From positions 62,001 to 126,000 of the forward strand of contig NZ_JAFBFW010000006.1 of NCBI RefSeq assembly GCF_016909495.1: a stretch of DNA of 64,000 bases, in the 5' to 3' direction. This DNA comes from Pantoea coffeiphila. Its GTDB lineage: Bacteria; Pseudomonadota; Gammaproteobacteria; Enterobacterales; Enterobacteriaceae. This document shows positions 53,652-62,538 of the stretch, piece after piece. The notes under the pieces were generated by a model. The model was not told the origin of the DNA and ran no database searches. It saw nothing but the letters and a program-made list of their open reading frames with translations. The position numbers were made by a program, and so were the translations under genes. The stretch's first letter is position 1, and the number at the start of each line of letters is the position of its first letter.

Positions 53652-54911
53652 TTATTCCAGCCCGAGGCTGCGCTTGCCGATGTTGTTCAAATCCGCAGTC
53701 GTAAAGCGCTGCTGCCAGTCGCGTTCGTAGTCCTCACGCGGGAAATCGCCCGGCGACGTTCCCCGATCCAGCGCCTGTGCCACTTTGTGCGCGTAGGCCA
53801 GATTCTTCTCGCAGAGCGGTGCCGCAGGGATATACATCACGTTGCCCCAGCCCTGCTGATCGGTCACCGGCGCCACCGAGTGGATCACATCACAGTGCCA
53901 CCACACCGAATCGCCCGCCTGCAGTGACGGGATGGAACTCAGCCCCTCAATCAAGTCAGGATGCCACTGTGGCGAGATCGGCAGCACTTTGCCCGGTGCC
54001 ACGCCGCACAGTTTATCTTCAGGAACGTCGTCCAGCAGCGGTCTCAGCAGGACGTAGGCCATCGCTTCCGGCACCGGCACCACGTGCAGCAACCCCTGGC
54101 CCTGCTGCATATCCGACAGTGCAGTCCAGCCCTGGAAGGTGCGGAAGGCAGAACATTTGGTCGTATTATCAACATCATATTCATGAACCTCGGTACGATG
54201 CGCCGCATCCCACGGGTCGTATGCGTCAAATTGATTGTTGAATATTTTGCTGAAAACCTGCTGATAGGCGGGCAGCAGCCAGCGCTCGAGCGCGCCGGAG
54301 TCGGTGTGTGCGCCCAGCCCTTTTGAGGTGGTTCCAGGCAGGCGGCGGCGAATTCGGTCTGGATAGATGATGCTGACGTCCGGGTTAAACCACTTCACGC
54401 CTTCCGATTCGAATTTCCACAGGCGATTAAGGAACGACTGCGTTTCGGCCATCGCCTCGCTTTGCCGCGCTTCCATCTGCGCGGTGGACCAGTAGATTGG
54501 ATAAATCTCCGGTCGTGACGCCTCCAGGCTGCCAAAGAACGTATCCCCCGGCCCGCGGTACTGCTTATCGAAATCGTTGCGGTCCAGGTAGTCGAGCATA
54601 GAGGTATCCCACGCCAGGGTTTTATCACGCGGGAAGGTTTGCTTTACCACCACGCAACCGCGCCGCTTGATCGCCGCGATCTGTTCAGCAGTGACGCGTT
54701 TTTCAGCGATATCCGCCCAGTTAATCACCGGCCAGGCGGTGCCGTGTTCGGCCTCTTCCGCTCTGGCATGGGCGATTTCAGTGGTGATTTTTTGTTTAAC
54801 TTGATTAAAAAGCCCTTCAACATCACCGATCTGCTGGCGAAGCTGCTTTTTCATCAGCCGAATCAGGGCTTTATGGTCTTCAGGTAGGGTGTTAGAGGTG
54901 AAATCGCTCAT
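53652..54911 (-). CDS. ybiU: DUF1479 protein YbiU, probable 2-oxoglutarate/Fe(II)-dependent dioxygenase
   Basis: 419 residues, nearly the length of E. coli YbiU. KRRGCVVVKQTFPRDKTLAWDTSMLDYLDRN and GPGDTFFGSLEASRPEIYPIYWS are family hallmarks; the metal facial triad is suggested by HTD in GLGAHTDSG and the distal His in SVWWHCDVIHSVAPV. The enzyme substrate is unknown in the family. A near-palindromic operator-like sequence lies upstream (55030-55057). Confidence 0.92.
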   Translation of the reverse strand: MSDFTSNTLPEDHKALIRLMKKQLRQQIGDVEGLFNQVKQKITTEIAHARAEEAEHGTAWPVINWADIAEKRVTAEQIAAIKRRGCVVVKQTFPRDKTLAWDTSMLDYLDRNDFDKQYRGPGDTFFGSLEASRPEIYPIYWSTAQMEARQSEAMAETQSFLNRLWKFESEGVKWFNPDVSIIYPDRIRRRLPGTTSKGLGAHTDSGALERWLLPAYQQVFSKIFNNQFDAYDPWDAAHRTEVHEYDVDNTTKCSAFRTFQGWTALSDMQQGQGLLHVVPVPEAMAYVLLRPLLDDVPEDKLCGVAPGKVLPISPQWHPDLIEGLSSIPSLQAGDSVWWHCDVIHSVAPVTDQQGWGNVMYIPAAPLCEKNLAYAHKVAQALDRGTSPGDFPREDYERDWQQRFTTADLNNIGKRSLGLE

Positions 54912-55029
54912 CGTGACAGCTCCGCTTCAGGTGTGTTAGGCTTCGAATGAAGGTTTTATTATCTTCGTTCGTAATTATGGCGACGAAGCTAACAAAAATG
55001 CAACAAGTCTTGCGTGAGTCGGATCACGA

Positions 55030-55057
55030 ATCGTTCACGTTCCGGGAACGGAACGAT
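55030..55057. promoter_or_regulatory. Near-palindrome upstream of ybiU
   Basis: ATCGTTC-A-CGTTCC, centre G, GGAACG-GAACGAT: perfect arms apart from one extra A. The inner GTTCC-G-GGAAC core resembles the GGAACGTTCC cores of the LacI operators at 56.67 kb and 33.5 kb. Confidence 0.45.
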
Positions 55058-55098
55058 CCGCTTTGCACAGGCCGATAGCGAAACGTGGGAGAGATGAA

Positions 55099-55323
55099 AT
55101 GAGTATGTTGAGAGACAGTGCGCACTTTTTCCGCGACTACTTCAGGCTGTCCGCAGCCGACAGTGGCCGTATCTGGCAGGGTTTCAGCCCGGAGGCACGT
55201 TACGGCTATTTAGCGGCATTACTACAGTGGCAGGTGGATGAAGCTGATGACAACGGGCAGAGCTGTGAGGAGCGAAGCGGGCAACGGCATGAAAATAATG
55301 GCGTCGAGGGGCGCACAAAATAA
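55099..55323 (+). CDS. Hypothetical small protein
   Basis: 74 residues from ATG 55099, preceded by GGGAGAGATG. The front (MLRDSAHFFRDYFRLSAADSGRIWQGFSPEARYGYLAALLQWQ) looks like real coding sequence; the tail (DDNGQSCEERSGQRHENNGVEGRTK) is very polar. Family not recognised. It is transcribed divergently from ybiU. Confidence 0.5.
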   Translation: MSMLRDSAHFFRDYFRLSAADSGRIWQGFSPEARYGYLAALLQWQVDEADDNGQSCEERSGQRHENNGVEGRTK

Positions 55324-55354
55324 GCCAACTTCGTTTGTGCTCTGATAAAAAACT

Positions 55355-55420
55355 GCCTGAAGCCTGAAGCCTGAAGCCTGAAGCCTGAAGCCTGAAGCCT
55401 GAAGCCTGAAGCCTGAAGCC
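55355..55420 (+). repeat. Heptanucleotide tandem repeat (GCCTGAA)n
   Basis: Nine perfect copies of GCCTGAA plus a final GCC between the small hypothetical gene and the LacI gene. No coding frame uses it. A likely variable-number tandem repeat. Confidence 0.97.
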
Positions 55421-55449
55421 CGATCGTCGGGCAGCAGAGAGCGGCAGGT

Positions 55450-56478
55450 TCAGCCTTTCGATCCGCAGGACTTGCGGATAATCAGCTCGGGCTTCAGCAA
55501 AGTGTGCGTAAAGGGAGCGGCGGGATCTTTCAGCCGGTTAAGGAGTATCTGGCTGGCCAGCTCGCCTACTTTGTGGCTTTGCAGGGCAACGGTGGTCAGC
55601 GGCGGATTGGTAAAGGCGGTATTCGCCACGCCATCACTGCCGACCACGGCAATATCTCTGCCGGCAATCAGGCCCTGTTCACCGATTTCGCTGAGTACAC
55701 CGGTGGCAATCAGATCGTTATAGCAGACCACCGCCGTCGGGCGGTCACTCAGCTGTAGCAGCTGCTTCATCGCTTCTTTTCCGCCCGCCATGCTGATTTT
55801 ACTCTCTACGATCCACGACGGATTGATGCTAAACCCGTTGTTCAGCAGGCAGTGCTCGTAGCCATCCTGGCGAACAACGCTGACGGAGTTAATGCGATTG
55901 CGGCCAATAAAGGCAATTTTTTGATGACCGAGGTCAATCAGATGCTGAGTAGCCAGCTTGATGCCTTCGTAATTATCACAGCCGATAAAATCGGAGTCTT
56001 CACCTTCCAACGGGCGCATCACGGTGACAAACGGCAGCTTCCAGCTTTTCAGCGTTCGGGTGAGTCCCGGCGGCGTACTGAGGGCCGGGCAGAGGATCAG
56101 CCCGGCGGCTTTTTGCTCGCGCATCGAATTAAGCACCTGTTCCTGAAGCGGAATGTCTTCCCCGGTATGGGATAGCAGGGTGATAAAACCGGATTCCAGC
56201 AGACGGCGCTCGGCACCGATCAACAGTTCAACAAAAAAGGAGTTGGTGAGGTCATTAACCACCATCGCTACAACGTTGCTGGTTCCCTGGCGCAGGCTGG
56301 CCGCACTGCGGTTATAGACGTAAGCAAGGCTTTCCGCCGCCAGTTTGACCTTTGCCGCCGTTTCCGGCTTCACCAGTTCGCTGTTGTTCAGAACAAGTGA
56401 GACAGTAGATTTGGACACGCCAGCAGCGCGAGCTATATCCATGATTGTCACTTTACCGTCACCCGTAGGAAGTCTCAC
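55450..56478 (-). CDS. LacI-family transcriptional regulator
   Basis: 342 residues from a GTG at 56478. Helix-turn-helix KVTIMDIARAAGVSKSTVSLVLNNSELVKPETAAKVKLAAESLAYVYNRSAASLRQG; effector domain with MVVNDLTNSFFVELLIGAERRL, GCDNYEGIKLATQHLIDLGHQKIAFIG and GRDIAVVGSDGVANTAFTNPPLTTVALQ. Divergent from the CoA-transferase operon, with two strong operators in between, so it is the likely local repressor. An internal ATG at 56442 is an alternative start. Confidence 0.92.
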   Translation of the reverse strand: MRLPTGDGKVTIMDIARAAGVSKSTVSLVLNNSELVKPETAAKVKLAAESLAYVYNRSAASLRQGTSNVVAMVVNDLTNSFFVELLIGAERRLLESGFITLLSHTGEDIPLQEQVLNSMREQKAAGLILCPALSTPPGLTRTLKSWKLPFVTVMRPLEGEDSDFIGCDNYEGIKLATQHLIDLGHQKIAFIGRNRINSVSVVRQDGYEHCLLNNGFSINPSWIVESKISMAGGKEAMKQLLQLSDRPTAVVCYNDLIATGVLSEIGEQGLIAGRDIAVVGSDGVANTAFTNPPLTTVALQSHKVGELASQILLNRLKDPAAPFTHTLLKPELIIRKSCGSKG

Positions 56479-56665
56479 TTTGTAGCCTCAAGAAAAAATT
56501 TCCCTAAGAGTAATCGCGGTACTGGTCAAAATCCACCTTTCCCCCTGCGGTATCCCCAATTAATGCCCTGCAAGTGAATGCACTTACAAGAAGTTTGCGA
56601 CGAAGATCATATTTTGGATCTTATCTGTTATGACGGATTGACTCTTTATGATGCCATCTATAGTG

Positions 56666-56703
56666 TTTTGGAACGTTCCAAAATAAATTGGAACGATCCA
56701 ATT
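56666..56703. promoter_or_regulatory. Tandem LacI-type operators upstream of the CoA-transferase operon
   Basis: TTTTGGAACGTTCCAAAA (56666-56683) is a perfect 18-bp palindrome; AATTGGAACGATCCAATT (56686-56703) matches it at 16 of 18 symmetric positions. Centres are 20 bp apart, about two helical turns. The rest of the roughly 460-base gap (56479-56940) is AT-rich and has no gene. Confidence 0.8.
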
Positions 56704-56940
56704 TTAGATTTGTTTGGTTTTTGTATGCCGAAATGAGCACGGAATTTGAAGTGGCTCCGCATCATGCATAAACCAGTCAGAGCAAGAGGTGGTTAATTAT
56801 GTTTATGTTTTACATCATTAATTTTGTTTTATCTCAACAAAGACTGGCTCTTGTTGAAGAAGGGGATGAGTAGGGCTAACGCGGATTCGTGAAGGGAAAT
56901 GTATGTTTTGCCGATTTTAATCAAACAATAAGTGAATGCG

Positions 56941-58530
56941 ATGAAAAAACTACTCACTGCTGACGAAGCCGCTGCGCTGGTCGGCGATAACGCCTCGGTC
57001 ACCGTCAGTTCGGCCAGCGGTCTGAACTGCCCGGATGCGGTGCTGGCTGCCCTGGGCAAGCGCTACAGAAATGAAGGACATCCTCGTAATCTGACCATGA
57101 TCCACCCTATCGCTGCGGGGGATATGTACGGTATTCCCGGGATTGAGCATCTTGCCCAGGCCGGGTTGCTGAAAAAAGTGATCGCCGGTTCGCTGCCCAG
57201 CGGTCCGTCCTCCTTACCGATGCCGGAAATCTGGCGGATGATTATCGACAACGAAATTGCCGGCTACAACGTACCCAGCGGCGTGCTGTTCGATCTGCAT
57301 AAGGATGCGGCGGCTAAACGTCCCGGCGTCCTGACCCAGGTCGGCCTTGATACCTTCGTTGACCCGGATCGCCAGGGCTGTGCAATGAACGAACTGGCCG
57401 CTGCCGAACCGCTGGTCAGCAAAGTTAATTTCGCCGGTCAAACCTGGCTGCACTTCCATCCGCTGGTGCCTGATGTGGCGATTATCCGTGCCACCACCGC
57501 CGACGAGCGCGGCAACCTGTCGTTTGAGCATGAAGGCGGTGTGCTAGGCGTTGTCGAACAGGCGCTGGCGGTGAGAAACAACGGCGGTACGGTGATTGCT
57601 CAGGTCAAGCGCCTGACCAAAGCCGGTACGCTGAAACCCCATCACGTTCACGTTCCCTGTAACCTGGTGGACCATATCGTCGTGGCCCCGGACCAGATGC
57701 AGACCACCATGATTGCCTACGATCCGGCGATCAGCGGCGAAATCTTCCACCCCGAAAGCAGCTTTGAAGTGCCTGAGTGGGGAACCGAAAAACTGATCGC
57801 CCGCCGCGCCGCCATGCAGCTGAAAAAAGGCATGACCGTTAACCTCGGCTTTGGTATTTCCGCCAACGTCCCGCGCATTCTGTTGGAAGAGGGAATGAAC
57901 GGTGAGGTGACCTGGGTGATTGAGCAGGGTGCGGTCGGCGGCATGCCGCTGCTGGGCTTTGCCTTTGGCTGTGCGGCCAACGCCGATGCCATCGTTCCGG
58001 CATCCACTCAGTTCACCTATTTCCAGGGCGGCGGTTTTGATATGGCAATGCTGTCATTCCTGCAGATTGACCGCCTCGGCAACGTGAACGTCTCAAAACT
58101 GCCGGGCAAGCCGTACCTGACCGCTGGCTGCGGTGGCTTTGTCGACATCACCACCCATGCGCGAAAACTGGTGTTCTCCGGCTTCTTTAAAGCCGGGGCC
58201 AGGCAGCGAATTGAAGGCGGGGAGCTGGTCATTGAGCAGGAAGGCAAGCTGCGCAAGCTGGTTAACGATGTCGATCACGTCACCTTCAGCGGCCGCATGG
58301 CGCTGGAGCGCGGACAGGACGTTATCTATGTTACCGAACGCTGCGTGATGCAGCTGACGAAAGAGGGGCTGATGGTGACGGAAATCGCGCCCGGTATGGA
58401 TTTGACCCGGGATGTACTGGAGCAGGCCGATTTCCCGCTGCGGGTGTCAGATAACCTGAAAATAATGGACCCGCGCATGTTTTATGACGCGGTAATGGGG
58501 CTGGAACTGCCGGAGGTGGCACGTGGCTGA
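56941..58530 (+). CDS. Acyl-CoA:acetate/3-ketoacid CoA-transferase (YdiF-like)
   Basis: About 529 residues, a fused alpha-beta family I CoA-transferase. N-terminal VTVSSASGLNCPDAVLAALGKRY, HPIAAGDMYGIPG, and the catalytic Glu segment VTWVIEQGAVGGMPLLG. It should move CoA onto a carboxylic acid made by the following enzymes. First gene of the LacI-controlled operon; a GTG at 56932 is an alternative start. It overlaps the hydratase gene by 8 bases. Confidence 0.92.
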   Translation: MKKLLTADEAAALVGDNASVTVSSASGLNCPDAVLAALGKRYRNEGHPRNLTMIHPIAAGDMYGIPGIEHLAQAGLLKKVIAGSLPSGPSSLPMPEIWRMIIDNEIAGYNVPSGVLFDLHKDAAAKRPGVLTQVGLDTFVDPDRQGCAMNELAAAEPLVSKVNFAGQTWLHFHPLVPDVAIIRATTADERGNLSFEHEGGVLGVVEQALAVRNNGGTVIAQVKRLTKAGTLKPHHVHVPCNLVDHIVVAPDQMQTTMIAYDPAISGEIFHPESSFEVPEWGTEKLIARRAAMQLKKGMTVNLGFGISANVPRILLEEGMNGEVTWVIEQGAVGGMPLLGFAFGCAANADAIVPASTQFTYFQGGGFDMAMLSFLQIDRLGNVNVSKLPGKPYLTAGCGGFVDITTHARKLVFSGFFKAGARQRIEGGELVIEQEGKLRKLVNDVDHVTFSGRMALERGQDVIYVTERCVMQLTKEGLMVTEIAPGMDLTRDVLEQADFPLRVSDNLKIMDPRMFYDAVMGLELPEVARG

Positions 58531-59308
58531 AAATATGGGCAGCGTCACGCTGGAGACGCGCGGCACGATTGCCGTTGTTACGTTGGACCGCCCTGCAAAG
58601 CTCAATGCGCTGACGCCTTTTATGCTGAGCGAACTGGCGCGGATTGCGGATGAGATTGAAGAACATCCTGCGCTGCGTGCCGTGGTGCTGACCGCAGGCG
58701 GGGAACGCGCTTTCTGCGTGGGTGCGGATATCAAAGTCTGGTCATCGCTGGAAGCGCTGGATATGTGGCGCAACTGGGTGCGTAAAGGCCATCGTGTTTT
58801 CGACCGCTGGGCCACGCTCCGAGTGCCGGTGATTGCGGCGATCAACGGCCACGCCTTTGGTGGCGGGCTGGAGCTGCTGGCGACCTGTGATATTCGCGTC
58901 ACCGATCCGGCGGCCACTTTCGCCCTGCCGGAAGCGGGGATTGCTACCTGTCCGGGATGGTCAGGCACCCAGCGTCTGGTACAGCTGATTGGACCGGGTC
59001 AGGTGAAATATATGGCATTAACCGGTATCCGTATCAACGCCGACCGCGCGTATGAGATGGGCCTGGTACAGGAAATCAGCGAGCCGGGCAACGTGCTGGC
59101 AACGGCTATTGCGCTGGCGGAGAAGATCAGCGAGCAGGCACCGGTTTCCGTACAGCTGACCCGGCAAATTATCGATGCAGGCGCAGGAACGGATACGGCG
59201 ATGGCGCTGGAATCCATTGCCGGTGCGCTGGCAGCAACCACACGTGATGCGAAAGAAGGACTGGCGAGTTTTTCTGAGCGGCGTAAAGCAGAATACCTGG
59301 GAGAATAA
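58523..59308 (+). CDS. Enoyl-CoA hydratase/isomerase family protein
   Basis: 261 residues from a GTG with GGAGG six bases upstream. Crotonase landmarks: VVTLDRPAKLNALTPFML, AFCVGADIKVWSS (oxyanion hole), AAINGHAFGGGLELLATCDIRV, FALPEAGIATCPGWSGTQRLVQLIG. The residue in the position of one of the catalytic Glu pair may differ (GIATCPGW against GLIPGAGG/GTQRL), so hydratase activity versus another crotonase reaction cannot be settled. Confidence 0.9.
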   Translation: MAENMGSVTLETRGTIAVVTLDRPAKLNALTPFMLSELARIADEIEEHPALRAVVLTAGGERAFCVGADIKVWSSLEALDMWRNWVRKGHRVFDRWATLRVPVIAAINGHAFGGGLELLATCDIRVTDPAATFALPEAGIATCPGWSGTQRLVQLIGPGQVKYMALTGIRINADRAYEMGLVQEISEPGNVLATAIALAEKISEQAPVSVQLTRQIIDAGAGTDTAMALESIAGALAATTRDAKEGLASFSERRKAEYLGE

Positions 59309-59309
59309 G

Positions 59310-60830
59310 ATGACCACTTTTTTAACCGCAGACCAGTCAGTCCTGTCCGGTTACCGGCCTTATCACGGCAGTATGCTGATTAACGGAGAGTTCCGTGACT
59401 CAGTTGGCGGCAAGCGTATCGACCGCATCGGGCCTGCGCACGGCATCATCGCCGGAACCTATGCTGACGGCAGCGCGGAGGACGCCCTGCTGGCCATTTC
59501 TGCGGCGCGCCGGGCGTTTGATTCGGGAACCTGGGCGTCGTTTACCGCGAAAGAGCGCGCGGAGCTGCTGCTGAAGATTGCCGACGGCATTGCGCAGCGC
59601 AGTGAAGAGATGGCGATTATCGAATGTCTTGAGACCGGTAAACCGCTGGCGCAGGCGCGCGGCGAAGTGTCCGGCTGCGTGGATTTATGGCGCTATGCCG
59701 CCTCGCTGGCCCGCACGCTGCACGGTGAAAGCTACAACACGCTGGGCGACCAGATGCTGGGCCTGGTGCTGCGCCAGCCGGTGGGTGTGGTATCGATGAT
59801 CACGCCGTGGAATTTCCCTATCTGGATACTGAGCCAGAAGCTGCCGTTTGCGCTGGCGGCGGGCTGTACCGTAGTGATTAAACCGAGTGAGTTCACCAGC
59901 GGAACCACGCTGATTCTGGGCGAAATTCTCACCGATGCGGGCGTGCCTGCGGGCGTCGTCAACATTGTCACCGGCCTGGGCACTAACGTGGGCAGCCCGC
60001 TGGTGGATCACGACGATGTCGACATGCTGTCGTTTACCGGCTCCACTCGGGTAGGCAGGCATATCGCGGCAGAAGCCGGGCGCAAGCTGAAGAAAGTCTC
60101 GCTGGAACTGGGGGGCAAAAATCCGCAAATCATCTTCCCGGACTGCGATTTTGACGCGGCGGTTGATGCGGTGGTGTTTGGCGTCTATTTCAACGCCGGT
60201 GAATGCTGCAACAGCGGCAGCCGCGTGTTGGTACATCAGGACATTGCCGAGAAATTTACCCGCGCGGTGGTGGAAAAGGCCCGCCGGGTGAAGGTCGGCG
60301 ATCCACTGCATCCCGAGGTCAAGGTCGGTTCCATTATCAATGATAACCAGATGGCGGTGATTGAAGACGCTATCCGCTCGGCCCGTGAAGACGGCGCTGA
60401 AATTCTGCTCGGCGGTGAGCGGGTAACGGGCGGGCAGGGACTGTTTATGGCCCCCACCGTGGTCGGCGGCGTAAAGGCGGAGATGCAGATTGCACAGGAG
60501 GAAGTATTTGGTCCTGTATTAGCCATTCTGACCTTTGCCGATTATCAAGAGGCAATCAATATTGCCAATAACACGCTGTACGGACTTTCCGCCGCCGTGT
60601 GGAGCAAGGATATTGATATATGCCTGGAAGCCGCGCGGAAAATTAATGCCGGTACGGTCTGGGTGAATACCTTCCTTGACGGTACGCCGGAATTACCGTT
60701 TGGCGGATTTAAACAATCCGGTCTGGGGCGTGAATTAGGTAAGAGCGCGGTAGAAGATTATACCGAGCAGAAAACCGTGCAATTACATATTGGCGCCAGA
60801 ACCAACTGGTGGATAAATAACGCCAACTGA
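59310..60830 (+). CDS. NAD(P)-dependent aldehyde dehydrogenase
   Basis: 506 residues. Complete ALDH set: MITPWNFPIWILSQKLPFALAAGCTVVIKPSEFTS, GLGTNVGSPLVDHDDVDMLSFTGSTRVG, Glu in KKVSLELGGKNPQIIF, catalytic Cys in YFNAGECCNSGSRVLV, and GTVWVNTFLDGTPELPFGGFKQSGLGRELG. The betaine-aldehyde-dehydrogenase-like style fits the adjacent choline-dehydrogenase-like GMC enzyme. GGGAGAATAAG precedes ATG 59310. Confidence 0.95.
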   Translation: MTTFLTADQSVLSGYRPYHGSMLINGEFRDSVGGKRIDRIGPAHGIIAGTYADGSAEDALLAISAARRAFDSGTWASFTAKERAELLLKIADGIAQRSEEMAIIECLETGKPLAQARGEVSGCVDLWRYAASLARTLHGESYNTLGDQMLGLVLRQPVGVVSMITPWNFPIWILSQKLPFALAAGCTVVIKPSEFTSGTTLILGEILTDAGVPAGVVNIVTGLGTNVGSPLVDHDDVDMLSFTGSTRVGRHIAAEAGRKLKKVSLELGGKNPQIIFPDCDFDAAVDAVVFGVYFNAGECCNSGSRVLVHQDIAEKFTRAVVEKARRVKVGDPLHPEVKVGSIINDNQMAVIEDAIRSAREDGAEILLGGERVTGGQGLFMAPTVVGGVKAEMQIAQEEVFGPVLAILTFADYQEAINIANNTLYGLSAAVWSKDIDICLEAARKINAGTVWVNTFLDGTPELPFGGFKQSGLGRELGKSAVEDYTEQKTVQLHIGARTNWWINNAN

Positions 60831-60855
60831 TTCAATTCTTGAATTAAATAATAAT

Positions 60856-60880
60856 GCGGCCATCCGAATAAGATGGCTGC
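60856..60880 (+). repeat. Hairpin between ALDH and GMC genes
   Basis: GCGGCCATC / GATGGCTGC stem (one mismatch), 7-base loop, no T-run; an mRNA-stability hairpin or REP-like unit within the operon. Confidence 0.45.
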
Positions 60881-60902
60881 CGTCTCATGACGTGAGGTCA
60901 AC

Positions 60903-62507
60903 GTGGAATACGATTATATTATTATCGGCGGAGGATCTGCCGGTTGCGTTTTGGCGAACCGGCTCAGCGAAGATCCGGCTATTAAGGTGCTGCTGCTGGA
61001 AGCTGGCGGGGGAGATTCTCATCCGCTGTTCAGCATGCCCGCCGGCTTTGCCAAAATGACCAAGGGCCGCAGCAGCTGGGGCTGGCACACCGTTCCGCAG
61101 AAGCATCTGAATAACCGCGTGCTGAGATTTACCCAGGCGAAAGTGATTGGCGGCGGGTCATCGGTGAATGCCCAGGTTTATACCCGCGGATCGAAACATG
61201 ATTATGACGAATGGGAACAGGCCTGCGGCGTTAAAAACTGGGCCTATAAAGATGTGCTGCCCTATTTTAAAAAGTCCGAAAAAAACCAGCGCTTCGTTAA
61301 TGAATATCATGATTACCGTGGTCCGCTTGGCGTATCAAATCCGATCAGTCCACTACCTATTTGCGAAGCTTTTTTCCAGGCCGGTCAGGAATTAAATATT
61401 CCCTATAACCCGGATTTTAACGGAGAGCATCAGGGGGGATTAGGGTATTACCAGCTTACCCAGCTTAATGCCAAACGCTCCTCAACCTCAGTAGCCTATT
61501 TACGTCCGGCGCAGTCGCGGCCGAATCTGACCGTGAAGCTGAATACCTTCACCCTGCGTATTTTGCTGGAAGGCAAGCGGGCGACCGGCGTGGAAATTGC
61601 CACCGGTAGCGGCGGGACGCAGCAGGTGCGCGCGTCGCGGGAAGTGATTGTTACCTCCGGTGCTTTCGGCTCGCCTAAGCTGCTGATGCTTTCCGGCATC
61701 GGCCCGGCCCGGCATCTGGAAGAGCAGGGTATTACGGTTAAACATGACCTGGCGGGCGTGGGCAGCAATCTGCAGGATCACCTCGATCTGTTCGCCATTG
61801 CCGAATGTACCGGCGACCACACCTACGACCCCTGCCTGAAAATCCACCACGCCGCCTGGGCCGGTTTGCAGTATCTGCTGCTGAAGAAGGGGCCGGTAGC
61901 CTCCAGCCTGTTTGAAACCGGCGGCTTCTGGTATCTGGACAGCAACGCACGATCGCCGGACGTGCAGTTCCACCTGGGGCTGGGTTCCGGGATTGAAGCG
62001 GGCGTTGAGCAGATGAAAAACTCTGGCGTTACGCTGAACTCCGCGTTCCTGCGCCCACGCTCGCGGGGCACGTTGCGGCTGGCCAGCGGCAACCCTGCTG
62101 ATGCGCCGCTGATCGATCCGAATTACTGGGCGGACCCTTACGACCGGGAAATGTCACTGCGCGGCCTGAAGCTGGTGCGCGAAATTCTGTCGCAGGATGC
62201 GTTCAAGCCCTTTGTTAAGGAAATTCGTCTGCCTTCGCCGCAGATCCGTACCGATGACGAGCTCTTCGAGTACGCCTGCCAGAACGCGAAAACCGATCAT
62301 CACCCGGTTGGCACCTGCCGCCTGGGTGTAGAGGGCGATCCGGATGCGGTAGTGGATGAGCATCTGAACGTCTTCGGGCTGCAGGGGCTGCGCATTGCGG
62401 ATTCATCCGTGATACCGCGTGTACCAAGCAGTAATACCAACGCGCCGACCATCATGATTGCCGAGAAGGCAGCGGATGCCATTCTCGGCCGGTTGGGCAG
62501 TCATTAA
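60903..62507 (+). CDS. GMC-family oxidoreductase (FAD, choline dehydrogenase-like)
   Basis: 534 residues from a GTG start. GGGSAG at 9-14 and LLLEAGGG bind FAD; KVIGGGSSVNAQVYTRG is the GMC signature 1 and GAFGSPKLLMLSGIGP signature 2. Active-site region TDHHPVGTCRLG (His) and SSNTNAPTIMIAEKAAD (Asn). It oxidises an alcohol to an aldehyde, feeding the aldehyde dehydrogenase upstream. Confidence 0.95.
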   Translation: MEYDYIIIGGGSAGCVLANRLSEDPAIKVLLLEAGGGDSHPLFSMPAGFAKMTKGRSSWGWHTVPQKHLNNRVLRFTQAKVIGGGSSVNAQVYTRGSKHDYDEWEQACGVKNWAYKDVLPYFKKSEKNQRFVNEYHDYRGPLGVSNPISPLPICEAFFQAGQELNIPYNPDFNGEHQGGLGYYQLTQLNAKRSSTSVAYLRPAQSRPNLTVKLNTFTLRILLEGKRATGVEIATGSGGTQQVRASREVIVTSGAFGSPKLLMLSGIGPARHLEEQGITVKHDLAGVGSNLQDHLDLFAIAECTGDHTYDPCLKIHHAAWAGLQYLLLKKGPVASSLFETGGFWYLDSNARSPDVQFHLGLGSGIEAGVEQMKNSGVTLNSAFLRPRSRGTLRLASGNPADAPLIDPNYWADPYDREMSLRGLKLVREILSQDAFKPFVKEIRLPSPQIRTDDELFEYACQNAKTDHHPVGTCRLGVEGDPDAVVDEHLNVFGLQGLRIADSSVIPRVPSSNTNAPTIMIAEKAADAILGRLGSH

Positions 62508-62538
62508 ACAATAAAAAAACATCTGCAAAGAGGTCTGT

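Noticed and set aside
55355-55420. CRISPR-like repeat
   Set aside because: Contiguous 7-base tandem units without spacers.
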